A DNA stretch of 64,000 bases from NCBI RefSeq assembly GCF_001048695.1, contig NZ_CVRB01000003.1, positions 372,001 to 436,000 of the forward strand. The letters run 5' to 3'. This document shows, one piece after another, positions 1 through 10,210 of the stretch (positions are counted from its first letter, which is position 1; every line of letters starts with the position of its first letter). The position numbers and the translations under genes are program-made. The notes under the pieces are model-generated. The model had not been told where the DNA came from and made no database searches. It worked only from the letters and a program-made list of their open reading frames with translations. The DNA is from Neobacillus massiliamazoniensis. Lineage in GTDB: Bacteria; Bacillota; Bacilli; Bacillales; Cytobacillaceae.

Positions 1-201
1 TAGATATTGGAACTAAAATGTGAGTTGAGTTGAATGGGTTGGACAATTAAATGAGTAGCAAACTGACAAGGTCCTACGATTAAAATGGGTAGTAAATAAT
101 AGCTTATTGTAAAAATATAAATTCACTCAAGTACATTTTAGGAAAAAGAGTTATGGGTGGTATTATTGAAATAATGTCGAATTTTGTAGGGGGATTTAAG
201 G
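1..201. other. Left edge and leader of the DUF262 pair
   Basis: No open frame of useful length is seen here. The last 20 bases hold a GGGGGA ribosome binding site about eight bases before the ATG of the first DUF262 gene. No convincing promoter was identified, so the transcription unit may begin outside the window or here. Confidence 0.4.
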
Positions 202-1500
202 ATGGCTCTACTTCAAGATGAATTAAAAATAACAAAGATTCAAGAATTACTTGGAATGAAATTAGCTTTACCATCATATCAACGTCCGTATACTTGGAGT
301 GTGAAGTCTACAAATACGCTTTTTCTTGATACTTATAATGCCTATCAAGAAAGTGTACAAGAATACAGAATTGGCTCTGTCATTTTACATAAGGAAAATG
401 AAAAATACAACGTTGTGGATGGCCAACAGCGACTGACAACCCTTTCGATTCTTCTATACTGTTTAGGTGATGAGGATCAGGGGCTATTACGAGAAAAATA
501 TAATCAACTATCTAATGATGCAATAGTGACTAATTTTGAAATTTTATCTAAGCGGATAAGTGAACTTTCGGAAGATGCGCAAAGCAAATACAAAGAATAT
601 TTACTCGAACATTGTAGTGCAGTACAAATTGTCACAGACAGCGAGCAAGAAGCTTTTCAATTCTTTGATTCACAAAACTCCCGTGGCAAAGAGTTAAAAC
701 CACATGATTTATTGAAGTCATATCATTTACGTGAGATGTATGATGAAGACGATCATCAGAAAGTAAGAATTATCAACCAATGGGAAAATGTGAACCAGGA
801 TGATTTGAATGACTTATTTAAAATTTATCTTTACCCGTTGACGCAATGGTATAAAGGAAAGAGTGGTTTGGGTTATTCTTCAAGTAAGATTGATGTATTC
901 AAAGGGATTAAAACCACGAATGTGTTTAATTATGCTATCTATCATAAAGCAAGTAACCTTTTCGTTGAACAGTTTAATGCAAATGGAAGCAGTGAACTTC
1001 TTGCATCTAAAGCATTAAATCAATTTCAATTAACACAGCCACTGATGGCAGGAAAACGATTTTTCAATTATGCACTTCACTACGGAAAGCAACTTGAGCA
1101 AATACAAAAATTAATAAATAAGTTTCACACTAAAGAACAAGTTCCGAGTAGACGTTCTGGAGATCTTTACGTAAAACAATTATATGTATGTGCGTTATTG
1201 TTTTTTGCTGATCGCTTTGGTATTGAAAGCCTATCTAAAGGTGTGATGCAGCAACTATATACATGGAGCTATTCTTTGCGACTGGCTATGGATGCTGTAA
1301 ATCATAAGACAATCAATAAGTATGCACGAGGAGAACATGAACGTGTGAACAAGGATTTGGATCTGTTTTCAGAAATTAGTGAAATGAACTATGCTGAAGA
1401 ATTAAAACTTATTGTTTTGGAGCAACCCAATATTGAGAATAAAAATAAAGAGAAGTACAAAGCGGTGTATGATTTACTTTGTAAATGGAATAGGTGGTAG
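202..1500 (+). CDS. DUF262 protein (GmrSD-like, ParB/Srx-fold NTPase half)
   Basis: 432 residues. The family hallmarks are visible: the P-S-Y-Q-R-P-Y-T-W box at residues 24-32, D-G-Q-Q-R-L-T-T at 73-80 and the N-S-R-G-K-E-L-K-x-H-D-L-L box near 160-172. DUF262 is the nucleotide-binding ParB/Srx-like domain of the GmrS/GmrD modification-dependent restriction proteins and of SspE. No HNH-type C-terminal end is seen, so this looks like the shorter partner of a two-gene pair. It ends three bases before the next DUF262 gene, so the two are probably co-translated. Inference: a sensor or regulatory subunit of a restriction-like defence system; target unknown. Confidence 0.85.
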   Translation: MALLQDELKITKIQELLGMKLALPSYQRPYTWSVKSTNTLFLDTYNAYQESVQEYRIGSVILHKENEKYNVVDGQQRLTTLSILLYCLGDEDQGLLREKYNQLSNDAIVTNFEILSKRISELSEDAQSKYKEYLLEHCSAVQIVTDSEQEAFQFFDSQNSRGKELKPHDLLKSYHLREMYDEDDHQKVRIINQWENVNQDDLNDLFKIYLYPLTQWYKGKSGLGYSSSKIDVFKGIKTTNVFNYAIYHKASNLFVEQFNANGSSELLASKALNQFQLTQPLMAGKRFFNYALHYGKQLEQIQKLINKFHTKEQVPSRRSGDLYVKQLYVCALLFFADRFGIESLSKGVMQQLYTWSYSLRLAMDAVNHKTINKYARGEHERVNKDLDLFSEISEMNYAEELKLIVLEQPNIENKNKEKYKAVYDLLCKWNRW

Positions 1501-1503
1501 GAG

Positions 1504-3288
1504 ATGGATAATAATTTAAAAATCGTACCGGTATCAGGCATTTTTACTAATATTAGTTATGTTATTCCAATTTACCAACGGAACTATGCTTGGGTAGAAA
1601 TGCAAATTGAACAACTGATAGAAGATATTGATAGTTCAATTGACGATCTTAATAAAAACTATTTTCTTGGAAATCTTATTGTTAATCAAACTGATAATAA
1701 TGTTTACGAAGTAATAGATGGACAACAAAGATTGACCACATTATTTCTATTAGAAAATTATCTTGGCATGAATTTTGCGAAAGATGTGTTGAGATTTGAG
1801 GCACGCGAAAAATCAAACCGTACACTTAACATGATAAACAATAAAAACAATGCTGAATTACTGGAGGAACTAGTATCTGTTGAAATCTTAGCGGGTTATC
1901 AAATCATAGATAACTATTTTAAAACTAAAGATATAGACAAAAATGAGTTAATGAAAAAACTTGAAAAGGTTTTTCTTGTTCGTGTACAAGTTCCGAAAGG
2001 TATAGATTTAAATCATTACTTTGAAGTCATGAATACTCGAGGAGAGCAACTAGAACTTCATGAAATAGCAAAAGCAAAGTTTTTAGAAGTTTTAGATACA
2101 GAACACGATAAAAAAACTGCAGCATTGATTTGGGAAAAATGCTCTGACATGGACTCATATATCCAAATGAATTTTGATCCCAAAGTAAGAAAAGCTCTTT
2201 TTACAGAAGATTGGGCTAGCATCAAGGATAATATCTGTGATTTTGATTCAATTAGGGAAAATGTTCCGAATGATGAAGAGGACAGAAATTCAGTTCCATT
2301 GATTGAAATACTAAAGAATAAGAAACTTCTTAATAATGGTGTAAGTAAGGATGAGGTTGAGAATGAACGTTTTGAATCGACTATTTCATTCCCCAATTTT
2401 ATACTACAGGTAAACACAGTAATTGAAAAGTTAGGGGAGGAAGATTCAACACTTGATGATAAACACTTCTTGGATAATTTATCATGGGCCTGGGAAACCG
2501 CTGATAGAGCAAAGAACTTTTTATATCATATGCTAAAATGCCGTGTGTTGTTTGATAAATATATTTTGAAACGCGAATATGCTAGAGATTATAAAGAAGC
2601 TGGAAAATGGTCGTTACAACGTATAGAGAAATATCGAGATGGGAAAAGCGATAAACCCAAATATGTAGGCACTTTTGGTGATGATGTTAGTCAGAATAAT
2701 AAACAAATAAGAACGCTGCAATCCTGCTTGCGTATAACCTACACATCACCTAAGACTATGCATTGGATTTCACTGATCTTAACCAAGTTATTAGAGAATG
2801 AATCATGTGACATCATTGAAATCCTTGAAGATTACTGCAAAACAAAAGTTATCCAATCAAACTTTGAGGATGAGAAAATTAGTGGATTTGGTTATGAAAG
2901 AATCGTATTTACATACCTTGATTATCTTTTATACAAAGATGGGTATTCTTACTTTGATAGGGAAATTATCCCACCATTGCGTGATGACTGGCAATTTCAA
3001 TTTAGAAGTTCCATTGAACACTTCCAACCACAACACCCAGTGGAAGGTGTACATTGGGAACGGGATGACCTAGATGGTTTTGGAAACCTTGCATTAATTA
3101 CTGTATCAGGAAACTCGAAGTTTTCTAATTTGCCACCAGCAGGAAAAATCAGCTCTTACCCAAGCATTATCGAGCAAAGTTTGAAACTTAAGATCATGAA
3201 AGAATTAGTCAATCACGATGATGAAAAATGGACGGAAGAAAAAGCAAGCAAACATAAAGAAGAAATGTTTAGGATTTTGAAGGGTTAG
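1504..3288 (+). CDS. DUF262 plus DUF1524-like protein (GmrSD-like, HNH half)
   Basis: 594 residues. The N-terminal DUF262 boxes are I-P-I-Y-Q-R-N-Y-A-W (21-30), D-G-Q-Q-R-L-T-T (from residue 72) and N-T-R-G-E-Q-L near 175. The C-terminal part has S-I-E-H-F-x-P-Q near residue 504 and N-S-K-F-S-N-L-P-P-x-x-K near 536, matching the DUF1524 His-Me finger (HNH-like) nuclease pattern. The candidate metal/base histidine is in the IEHF segment. This is the usual architecture of the nuclease-bearing member of a DUF262 pair. It is directly downstream of the shorter DUF262 gene. A type IV-like role against modified phage DNA is inferred from the family. Confidence 0.85.
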   Translation: MDNNLKIVPVSGIFTNISYVIPIYQRNYAWVEMQIEQLIEDIDSSIDDLNKNYFLGNLIVNQTDNNVYEVIDGQQRLTTLFLLENYLGMNFAKDVLRFEAREKSNRTLNMINNKNNAELLEELVSVEILAGYQIIDNYFKTKDIDKNELMKKLEKVFLVRVQVPKGIDLNHYFEVMNTRGEQLELHEIAKAKFLEVLDTEHDKKTAALIWEKCSDMDSYIQMNFDPKVRKALFTEDWASIKDNICDFDSIRENVPNDEEDRNSVPLIEILKNKKLLNNGVSKDEVENERFESTISFPNFILQVNTVIEKLGEEDSTLDDKHFLDNLSWAWETADRAKNFLYHMLKCRVLFDKYILKREYARDYKEAGKWSLQRIEKYRDGKSDKPKYVGTFGDDVSQNNKQIRTLQSCLRITYTSPKTMHWISLILTKLLENESCDIIEILEDYCKTKVIQSNFEDEKISGFGYERIVFTYLDYLLYKDGYSYFDREIIPPLRDDWQFQFRSSIEHFQPQHPVEGVHWERDDLDGFGNLALITVSGNSKFSNLPPAGKISSYPSIIEQSLKLKIMKELVNHDDEKWTEEKASKHKEEMFRILKG

Positions 3289-3837
3289 TATTTATGAATG
3301 AAAGTTAATGATATCAGGCATTTAAAGATAAGAGAATCCGCCGTTATTATTTAAGGATGGGCTTTATAACATAAGTGCAAAACCACGAGCATCCCATGTG
3401 TTGCCACATACACTCCGCGCATGTGGAGACGGTGGTATTGATGACCAAAATGTAAATGCTGAAAAGTGTTACAAATAAAGGCTTTCAGAGGATGATAGTA
3501 ATGTTGTCAATACAACCTAAGGTTGAAAAGAGTATGTGAAACGTGTAGTTTTCAAGGTGTATTTATTGCAGGGTTGACGAAATAAGATTACTTTTTAGGT
3601 AGCGAGAAGATAAGGTGGATGGCAAAGGCATGTTGACAAGACATAAAGGATGCTATCTAAAAAGGTTGAGTATATATTGGCTCTGAAATGAGATAATGGC
3701 AAGTACCGATTTATGGATTCATGATTTATTAATGCGAGAAAATATTGAACTCGATGCAGGACAAGATTTTTCATGGTAAGAAGATAGAAGTATGACAGTT
3801 GTATGTCGGCTTGGAAAGAAGATATGGGGAGATATAT
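3289..3837. other. Gap between DUF262 pair and helicase, decayed sequence
   Basis: About 550 bases without an intact gene. Short open stretches occur, such as a 27-codon ATG-TAA frame at 3695-3778, but none resembles a protein I recognise. The segment looks like the scar of a deleted gene between two parts of one defence locus. The helicase ribosome binding site (GGGGAG) lies at its right end. Confidence 0.4.
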
Positions 3838-6800
3838 ATGGGAAAGGATAATTTGGCTGAAAAAGTATTAGACTATTGGTTTGCATTAGAATTCCTGTCA
3901 CAGGATTCATATCCTGAAAGCTGGGATGTGCAAAATAGAATCAAGAGCCACAAAGAAAAGGTGCACCTTGGGACAATTAGAAATAACACAATATCCCATT
4001 TCATACCATTAAGTGGTAATGAAGACTTATATGAAGTACTTTCGAAAGAGGCCTATGCTTGTGGAATGAAAAAATGGGGAAATCTGACCATTTATATAGG
4101 CAAGGTAAAAAGGGAGAAGTGCATTGAATGCATTTCAAAGATTTTACCATTTGATCCAGAGGATGAAAATAGACCAGAAAAAAGCTCGGACAAGATTGCA
4201 TGGGTTAGTTTGCAACTTTCTCCGGATGGAAACTATGTAGAGCATTCCTTGTCCTTATCGACAATAATCTGGGCTCTTAATCAGATTAAAAATGCAAAAG
4301 GGAATATCTCCGATTCTCTAGATGACAAACTATATAACGATGCAAAGGAAAAACTTGAGAAAAAGTTCTTTGATAAAGAATCTACAACAAACGCAAACAA
4401 TAACGAGGGAAAAAAGCAGGAAACAAATACTTCTGAGCAGAATGCTGATGAGGAAGAAAAACTACAGACATTTTCTGCAAGTGTCATTTCTCTTAAGAAG
4501 CTGCATGATTTATATGAAGAAGTAGAGAAAAAATATATTAAAGGAAACATTCAGAATACAGAAGATGATAAGGATGCCTATGAAGAGATTTATGGTATCA
4601 GCTTCCAACTCTTTTCAGACGAGACTACCAAAGAGAAAAAAGAGGATGATAACTATCTTGGATTAAATCATGATTATTATTCAGATGATATAAAGCTTGT
4701 TATCGAGAGGAATCGATGTGGAGCTTTAGTTAAAGATGGATACATGGGAAGTGAAATCCTGAAATACGTTACTATATTAGAAGGCGAGGAAACGACCAAG
4801 AATAATCGAATCGATTTGGTAGATCCAAAGGAGCAAGGAGAGCAGGAGTATTTAAGTCAGATGAACGAGATCTTATCAGTTGAAAATGCACCTTTAGGAA
4901 AGTGGCCTTCAAGATTTATGCCTGCGTTTATGCAGCAAATGGCAGTGAATTTAGCTATCGGTAAAGGTACGTCTGATCTATATGAGGTAAATGGCAAGGT
5001 ATTCTCTGTAAATGGACCTCCAGGTACTGGAAAGACAACACTTCTTAAGGAAATCGTTGTAAGTAATATTATAGAGAGAGCTATTTTATTATCAAAATAT
5101 GATGACCCTAACGATGCTTTTGTGCAGCATGATTTTATTCATGGAGAAAGAGAAGAAAACGCATATTCTACATACACACGGCATTGGTATAGTTTGAAAA
5201 ATGACGCGATTAATAACTATAGTATTTTGGTAACATCTTGTAATAATGCGGCTGTTGAAAATATTTCTAAAGAACTCCCTAAGAGTATGGTTGGTGATTT
5301 GACATCGTTAGATGGTGATCCTGAAGAATTAAGGAATATGCTCGCAAAGGTTGGAAAACTTTTTGATCCTGCTGAATCGAAAGTGATTGAAACTACTCAT
5401 CAAGGTGAGACCTATAAGGACGTTTATTTTACAAAGTATGCACAGAATCTCCTAGATACTAGTGTGGCATGGGGATTAGTTGCAGCATCATTAGGAAAGA
5501 AATCTAATCTAAGTAATTTTTACAAGCATGTGCTTTATCCATTAGGACGTGACTTTTATAAAAATAAGGATATGGCGCCAGATAGGGTTAAATCATATAA
5601 GGCTTCAAAAAAGAAATTTGAAGAACAGCTTAAAGTTGTAAGAGATATGCAGAATACTCTTAGAAAGGCAGGAAATTTATTTGCGCAGAAAGTAGCCGCA
5701 GAACGAGAGGAGCATGAAACTGTTGAAAGCTGTAATGCGTTAATTTCAGCAAGCAAGGTAAAAATTGAAAGTGCAAATCAAGGAATAACAGAATTAATTG
5801 CCAGAGAAGAAAAACATCGTACAAAAGCAGTTTCTTGTAAAACTGCATTTCGTCAAGTAGATGAGGAACTCAGCAACAAAAAAAGAGAATTGAAAACTGC
5901 TAAGTCAAAGTTAAAAGAACTTTTGGAAAAAGAAGTATGCACAAGAAATTCAATGCGTGTATGGACAAAAATTTTTGGTAAGGCTAAATATGAAGCTGCC
6001 ATGAAATTGGCCGATGAATATAAGAAAGACGCTGAGAATCAGAGGGTTCAAGTGAGTTCATTGGATTCAGAAATAAAACAGCTTACGGAGACTTCCAAGC
6101 AGGCAGAAGCTCTTTATAATCAGACACAGCGAGAATATGATGAACTAAAAGTACAGAATAATAGTAATTCAAAAACTATTTCTACAGAAGAAAAGAAGAT
6201 TGCGGATTGTGAGTCAGAGATATCAAAAGCCCGTACTAAATTCGAAAGTGTTAAGAAAGAGTATGAGTCCGAAATTGCTAAATTTGCAGGGACAGATGTT
6301 GTAGATACAGGTCTGATAATAGACGAAGAATTTGTAAGCCATTTGTTATCGAATGATGTAGATGAATCAACAACTGCACAGGTTTCAAATCCATGGTTTA
6401 CACAAAGATATAATCGTGAAAGAGAAGAATTATTTGGTTATGCCATGCGGATGAATAAGGAGTTTGTTGTATCTTCTAATCACTGCAGGGATAATTTTGT
6501 TACTTTGTCTCATTACTGGGGATTAAAAGCAGGAGACGAAAACGAAAGAATTATTTTCCATAAAGAGGACAAGGAGGATTTGATTCCGGCTTTATTCCAA
6601 ACACTATTTTTATTAGTGCCTGTACTTTCATCCACATTTGCATCTGTTGGTACTTTTTTAAGGGATGTGAAGCAACCTGGGGTTATTGGAATGCTGGTTG
6701 TTGATGAGGCAGGTCAAGCTCAGCCGCAAATGGCATTGGGGGCTTTATATAGAAGCCGTAGTGCTGTGATTGTTGGAGACCCTAAACAGGTTGAGCCAGT

Positions 6801-8376
6801 TGTCACAGATGATTTGATTCTTCTGAAGAAAGCTTATAGTGATGAGGCATTAAAGCCATACAAGAAAAAGTCTCTTTCTGTGCAGGGATTTGCAGATCGT
6901 TTAAATACTTTTGGAACCTACTTAGACAACGGTACTGATTATCCAGAATGGGTTGGATGTCCTTTGCTGGTACATAGACGTTGCATTTCACCGATGTATG
7001 ATGTTTCAAATGAGATATCTTACAACGGTATTATGAAACAGCAGACAAGATTGCCAAAACCGGAAAAGGTAAAAAAATTCATCTATGACAAATCGCAGTG
7101 GATTAATGTTAAGGGTTCGGAGAAAGGTAATAAGAATCATTTTGTTGAAGCTCAGGGACAAAAGGTCTGTGAGCTATTAGAGATAGCATTTTCTAAGAAT
7201 CCTGATCCAAGTATTTATATTATTAGTCCATTTACAACTGTTGTTTCTGGGATAAAGGACTATATTGGAAAATATTGCCGTATGAATAGCGGTACAACAA
7301 AGATTAACAGAGACTATATTCTTGATTATGATCAGAAGAAGATTGGAACAGTTCATACTTTCCAAGGTAAAGAGGCTGAAGAGGTTATTTTCCTTCTTGG
7401 TTGCGATACAAGCGAAGACGCTAAAGGTGCAATACGATGGGTAAATAAAAACATCGTAAATGTTGCAGCCACACGTGCTAAATTTCGTCTATATGTGATC
7501 GGTGATGAAGATGCTTGGAAATCTTCTACATGTATCAGCATGGCAAAGGAAATAATTGATACATTGGCTATAAAGGAAATCAAGAAAATTCTTGAAGATA
7601 ATTTGTCAGAGCAAGAAATGCAGGAGGCTTTAGTTGAGGCTTCGAGCGGATTACCGTCAGTAACTTCGTTTTCAGTAATGGAAATAGAGGATGAGAATGG
7701 TGTCGTTGACTATAGTGTTGATACTTCGGGCCTGATTAAAGGTTTAAATGAGGAGTTTATTAAGACAGAGTTATCTACAGAGCAACTTGAAAGGTTCGGG
7801 TTTAACGATATGAAAGATATGGATGGTTTTTCTGTAAAGGTTAAAGAAAATCTGCTTCTTGGCATGAAACTTTTCTTCTTGCTAGAGCCGGTATACAAAT
7901 TGAATAATCTGCTGGATGCGTCATGTTGTGCAATACTTTTCTGCAAGGCAATGGAATTGCAATTGAAGGATTGCTTTACAAAGAGTTTAAAAGAAATCTT
8001 CCCAGATTTTAAGGTTAAAGGAACTGGAAAAGGAAGAGATAGAATTGCTTTAAAAGATGCGCAAAATAAGGAACTAACATTGGGTGCTTTTTATACTATT
8101 CTGAAAAATAATGGCGCAGAGCTTGGCCGAAAAATGAAGATGATTGGCAAAGGCACATATGATGAGGCTTGGTGGAGCTCATTTGAAGACAAATTAGGTG
8201 ATTGTACTAATAGAAGAAATAAGTGTTGCCATTCTGGTTTATTTAGCTGGAAGGAGCAGTCATTCTTATTATTTGATATGTTCAAGAATGATGATGCGAA
8301 GCAACAAAAACAAAATAAGCCAATTGGTGGAATCTTGTTTGAAAGTGAGGCAGGAAAGAGTCTCGCTACCAATTGA
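3838..8376 (+). CDS. Large Upf1-like SF1 helicase with coiled coil and C-terminal HEPN-like domain
   Basis: 1512 residues from the ATG at 3838, chosen because GGGGAG sits eight bases upstream. Helicase motifs in order: Walker A G-P-P-G-T-G-K-T-T near 393; Walker B/motif II V-V-D-E-A-G-Q near 954; motif III V-G-D-P-K-Q near 980; motif V V-H-T-F-Q-G-K-E near 1171; motif VI V-A-A-T-R-A-K near 1207. The DEAG box and layout fit the Upf1/DNA2-NAM7 branch of superfamily 1. A lysine/glutamate-rich coiled coil (about 580-820) is inserted between motifs I and II. Near the C-terminus R1460-N1461-x3-H1465 matches the HEPN nuclease signature, after a long helical stretch. Inference: an ATP-driven nucleic-acid translocase with an RNase-like effector end, linked to the DUF262 pair upstream. 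Confidence 0.82.
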   Translation: MGKDNLAEKVLDYWFALEFLSQDSYPESWDVQNRIKSHKEKVHLGTIRNNTISHFIPLSGNEDLYEVLSKEAYACGMKKWGNLTIYIGKVKREKCIECISKILPFDPEDENRPEKSSDKIAWVSLQLSPDGNYVEHSLSLSTIIWALNQIKNAKGNISDSLDDKLYNDAKEKLEKKFFDKESTTNANNNEGKKQETNTSEQNADEEEKLQTFSASVISLKKLHDLYEEVEKKYIKGNIQNTEDDKDAYEEIYGISFQLFSDETTKEKKEDDNYLGLNHDYYSDDIKLVIERNRCGALVKDGYMGSEILKYVTILEGEETTKNNRIDLVDPKEQGEQEYLSQMNEILSVENAPLGKWPSRFMPAFMQQMAVNLAIGKGTSDLYEVNGKVFSVNGPPGTGKTTLLKEIVVSNIIERAILLSKYDDPNDAFVQHDFIHGEREENAYSTYTRHWYSLKNDAINNYSILVTSCNNAAVENISKELPKSMVGDLTSLDGDPEELRNMLAKVGKLFDPAESKVIETTHQGETYKDVYFTKYAQNLLDTSVAWGLVAASLGKKSNLSNFYKHVLYPLGRDFYKNKDMAPDRVKSYKASKKKFEEQLKVVRDMQNTLRKAGNLFAQKVAAEREEHETVESCNALISASKVKIESANQGITELIAREEKHRTKAVSCKTAFRQVDEELSNKKRELKTAKSKLKELLEKEVCTRNSMRVWTKIFGKAKYEAAMKLADEYKKDAENQRVQVSSLDSEIKQLTETSKQAEALYNQTQREYDELKVQNNSNSKTISTEEKKIADCESEISKARTKFESVKKEYESEIAKFAGTDVVDTGLIIDEEFVSHLLSNDVDESTTAQVSNPWFTQRYNREREELFGYAMRMNKEFVVSSNHCRDNFVTLSHYWGLKAGDENERIIFHKEDKEDLIPALFQTLFLLVPVLSSTFASVGTFLRDVKQPGVIGMLVVDEAGQAQPQMALGALYRSRSAVIVGDPKQVEPVVTDDLILLKKAYSDEALKPYKKKSLSVQGFADRLNTFGTYLDNGTDYPEWVGCPLLVHRRCISPMYDVSNEISYNGIMKQQTRLPKPEKVKKFIYDKSQWINVKGSEKGNKNHFVEAQGQKVCELLEIAFSKNPDPSIYIISPFTTVVSGIKDYIGKYCRMNSGTTKINRDYILDYDQKKIGTVHTFQGKEAEEVIFLLGCDTSEDAKGAIRWVNKNIVNVAATRAKFRLYVIGDEDAWKSSTCISMAKEIIDTLAIKEIKKILEDNLSEQEMQEALVEASSGLPSVTSFSVMEIEDENGVVDYSVDTSGLIKGLNEEFIKTELSTEQLERFGFNDMKDMDGFSVKVKENLLLGMKLFFLLEPVYKLNNLLDASCCAILFCKAMELQLKDCFTKSLKEIFPDFKVKGTGKGRDRIALKDAQNKELTLGAFYTILKNNGAELGRKMKMIGKGTYDEAWWSSFEDKLGDCTNRRNKCCHSGLFSWKEQSFLLFDMFKNDDAKQQKQNKPIGGILFESEAGKSLATN

Positions 8377-8499
8377 TATGTTCTCATGAACCTCGAAAAT
8401 CGGTGAACATATTCCCACGCACCAAGGGGTTGAAAATAATCAATGCTATCTTGTCGAGCCATGTTGAAGCAGTCGCGTGGTTGGAGTTGGTATAATAGA

Positions 8500-8545
8500 A
8501 AAGCAGTTGATATAGAAATAATCTATATCATCTGCTTTTTTGTTT
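8500..8545 (+). terminator. Rho-independent terminator after the helicase gene
   Basis: A long stem (AAGCAGTTGATATAG paired with CTATATCATCTGCTT, short loop) is followed by a T run. It closes the DUF262-helicase segment. Confidence 0.85.
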
Positions 8546-8743
8546 ATAAAAATACCTTTCAGGACCGATTTTCGTTAAAATAACATTGCCGATTTTCAAA
8601 ATAGTTTTTCACAAATATAAATGTCCAAACGTACTTGTGTTTGATAATAAGTTATTAAGCATGATATAAGTGTAACATTTGGCTTTATATTTTTTGACCG
8701 AGAGTTTGAAGTTGTATCCATAGTGAGAGGATTTTAGTTTGAA

Positions 8744-9385
8744 ATGATAGATAATTTTTGGCGTAATTTACCACGATCATTTTTTGTACTTGCACCAATG
8801 GAATATGTGACAGATGTTGTTTTTCGTCACGTAGTAAGTGAAGCTGGTCGAGCGGATGTTTTTTTCACTGAGTTTACAAACTCGGATAGCTATTGTCATC
8901 CAGAGGGCATGAAAAGTGTGAGTGGCCGCTTGATTTTTACAGAAATGAGCAGCCAATGGTGGCACATATTTGGGGGGATAATCCCGAATATCTCCGTCAA
9001 ATGAGTATTGGCTTGGCAGAGCTAGGATTTAAAGGCATCGATATTAATAGGGGCTGCCCTGTACCGAATGTGGCATCGAGAGGGAAAGGAGGTGGTCTTA
9101 TTCTGCGTCCAGACGTTGCGGCAGAGCTTATTCAAGCAGCAAAAGCGGGCGGACTGCCTGTCAGCGTGAAAACACGACTTGGCTATAAGGATGTAAATGA
9201 GTGGGAGGACTGGATAACACATATTTTAAAACAGGATATTGCGAACCTTTCTATTCATTTACGTACAAGAAAGGAAATGAGCCAAGTAGATGCGCATTGG
9301 GAGCTAATTCCTGAAATCAAAAAATTACGTGATTGTATCGCACCAAATACGCTGCTAACAATGGAGACATAAATTTCTTTTAGAA
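8744..9385 (+). pseudogene. Broken tRNA-dihydrouridine synthase (Dus) gene
   Basis: The first frame (8744 to about 8945) reads [14 protein letters not shown], typical of the N-terminus of the Dus FMN-binding TIM barrel. The sequence continues in another frame from about 8947 with [26 protein letters not shown] and the SVKTRLGY block. One base is missing near 8946. At about 9365 a second small deletion in the expected L-T-I-N-G-D segment shifts the frame again and a stop follows. The last third of the protein is absent. Dus enzymes reduce uridine in tRNA D-loops; this copy cannot be functional. The GCPVPN segment carries the conserved active-site Cys. Confidence 0.88.
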
Positions 9386-9787
9386 TAAATGAAATGTTAA
9401 GTTTGTCGGTAACTATAAACGAATTTCATAAATCTAAATCCATAATTAAAAATCATTGATTTAATGATAAATGACGCTATTTTTTCTAGTGCCTTGTGGT
9501 AACATTTTGGTCACATGCTTAAAATAATTAGTGATTAATAGAAATAACAAAACAGATTTAAAATCCGATGAACCATTGGTTTTAATGGATTCCCGATAAT
9601 CTTCAATACTAAAGGATAACTAGAAATAACTCATTCCCACTAAAATCAAAACTGCTTGTGCGGTACGTGCCACCGGTGAATGGTCTGTTTCCTAGGGAGT
9701 CCCGCCAACTCAGTATATCAAGGATGCTATCTTTTTTATACAAAGATCAAAGGCAATGATCAGAACCAAAAAGTTAGACACGGAAAT
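9386..9787. other. Non-coding stretch between two relics
   Basis: About 400 A+T-rich bases with no gene. A GC-richer patch at 9655-9720 contains short complementary words but I could not fold it into a known riboswitch or intron domain. The right part probably includes the outer end of the IS3 relic that follows. Confidence 0.35.
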
Positions 9788-10010
9788 TTAGGCAGTTATT
9801 GGGGCATGAGTACGGTATTGAACCGGGCTCATGCTTTTTAGTTTTGCCTTAATTCGATTGTGATTATAGAAGTGAATAAATCTCTCTAATTATTGTTTAA
9901 AGTGCTCCAAACTCTCAAATTCCTTGAGATAAAGTAGCTCAGACTTTAAAAAGCCAAAGAAATTCTCAACGACGGCATTATCTACTCAATTCCCTTTTCG
10001 AGACATGCCT
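9788..10010 (-). mobile_element. IS3-family (IS150-like) transposase C-terminal relic
   Basis: On the minus strand the frame reads [30 protein letters not shown], then [20 protein letters not shown] and a terminal stop at 9788-9790. This is the end of the IS3-group DDE integrase domain, including the catalytic glutamate in the VVENFFG segment. Two internal stops (TGA where KGNCLDN-type proteins have Cys, and TAA in the HFKQ segment) and loss of the whole N-terminal part make it dead. It shows that an IS element once inserted between the Dus relic and the regulator relic. Confidence 0.85.
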
Positions 10011-10210
10011 TAGATGCTCATAATCGGAGTGGGTAACGAAAATGAACTTTCTGCATGTGAACCATTTAAACCAATATACTACATTTAATTCAAAAATTAG
10101 TATTATTTTCATTTTCAGACAAAAATCGACTGTCATAGAGTTCTATAATAAGAACTAAATAGAAATATCCAAGGTGTATCATCTAATTTTTTTAAGTTAG
10201 GAGAGAAAAC

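Noticed and set aside
2058..2417. Long minus-strand open frame within the second DUF262 gene
   Set aside because: It lies wholly antisense to a well-supported gene, is Ser/Phe-rich as antisense frames usually are, and has no ribosome site.
9655..9725. Possible riboswitch or group II intron end in a GC-richer patch
   Set aside because: No conserved riboswitch core or domain V could be matched, and no downstream gene would be controlled.
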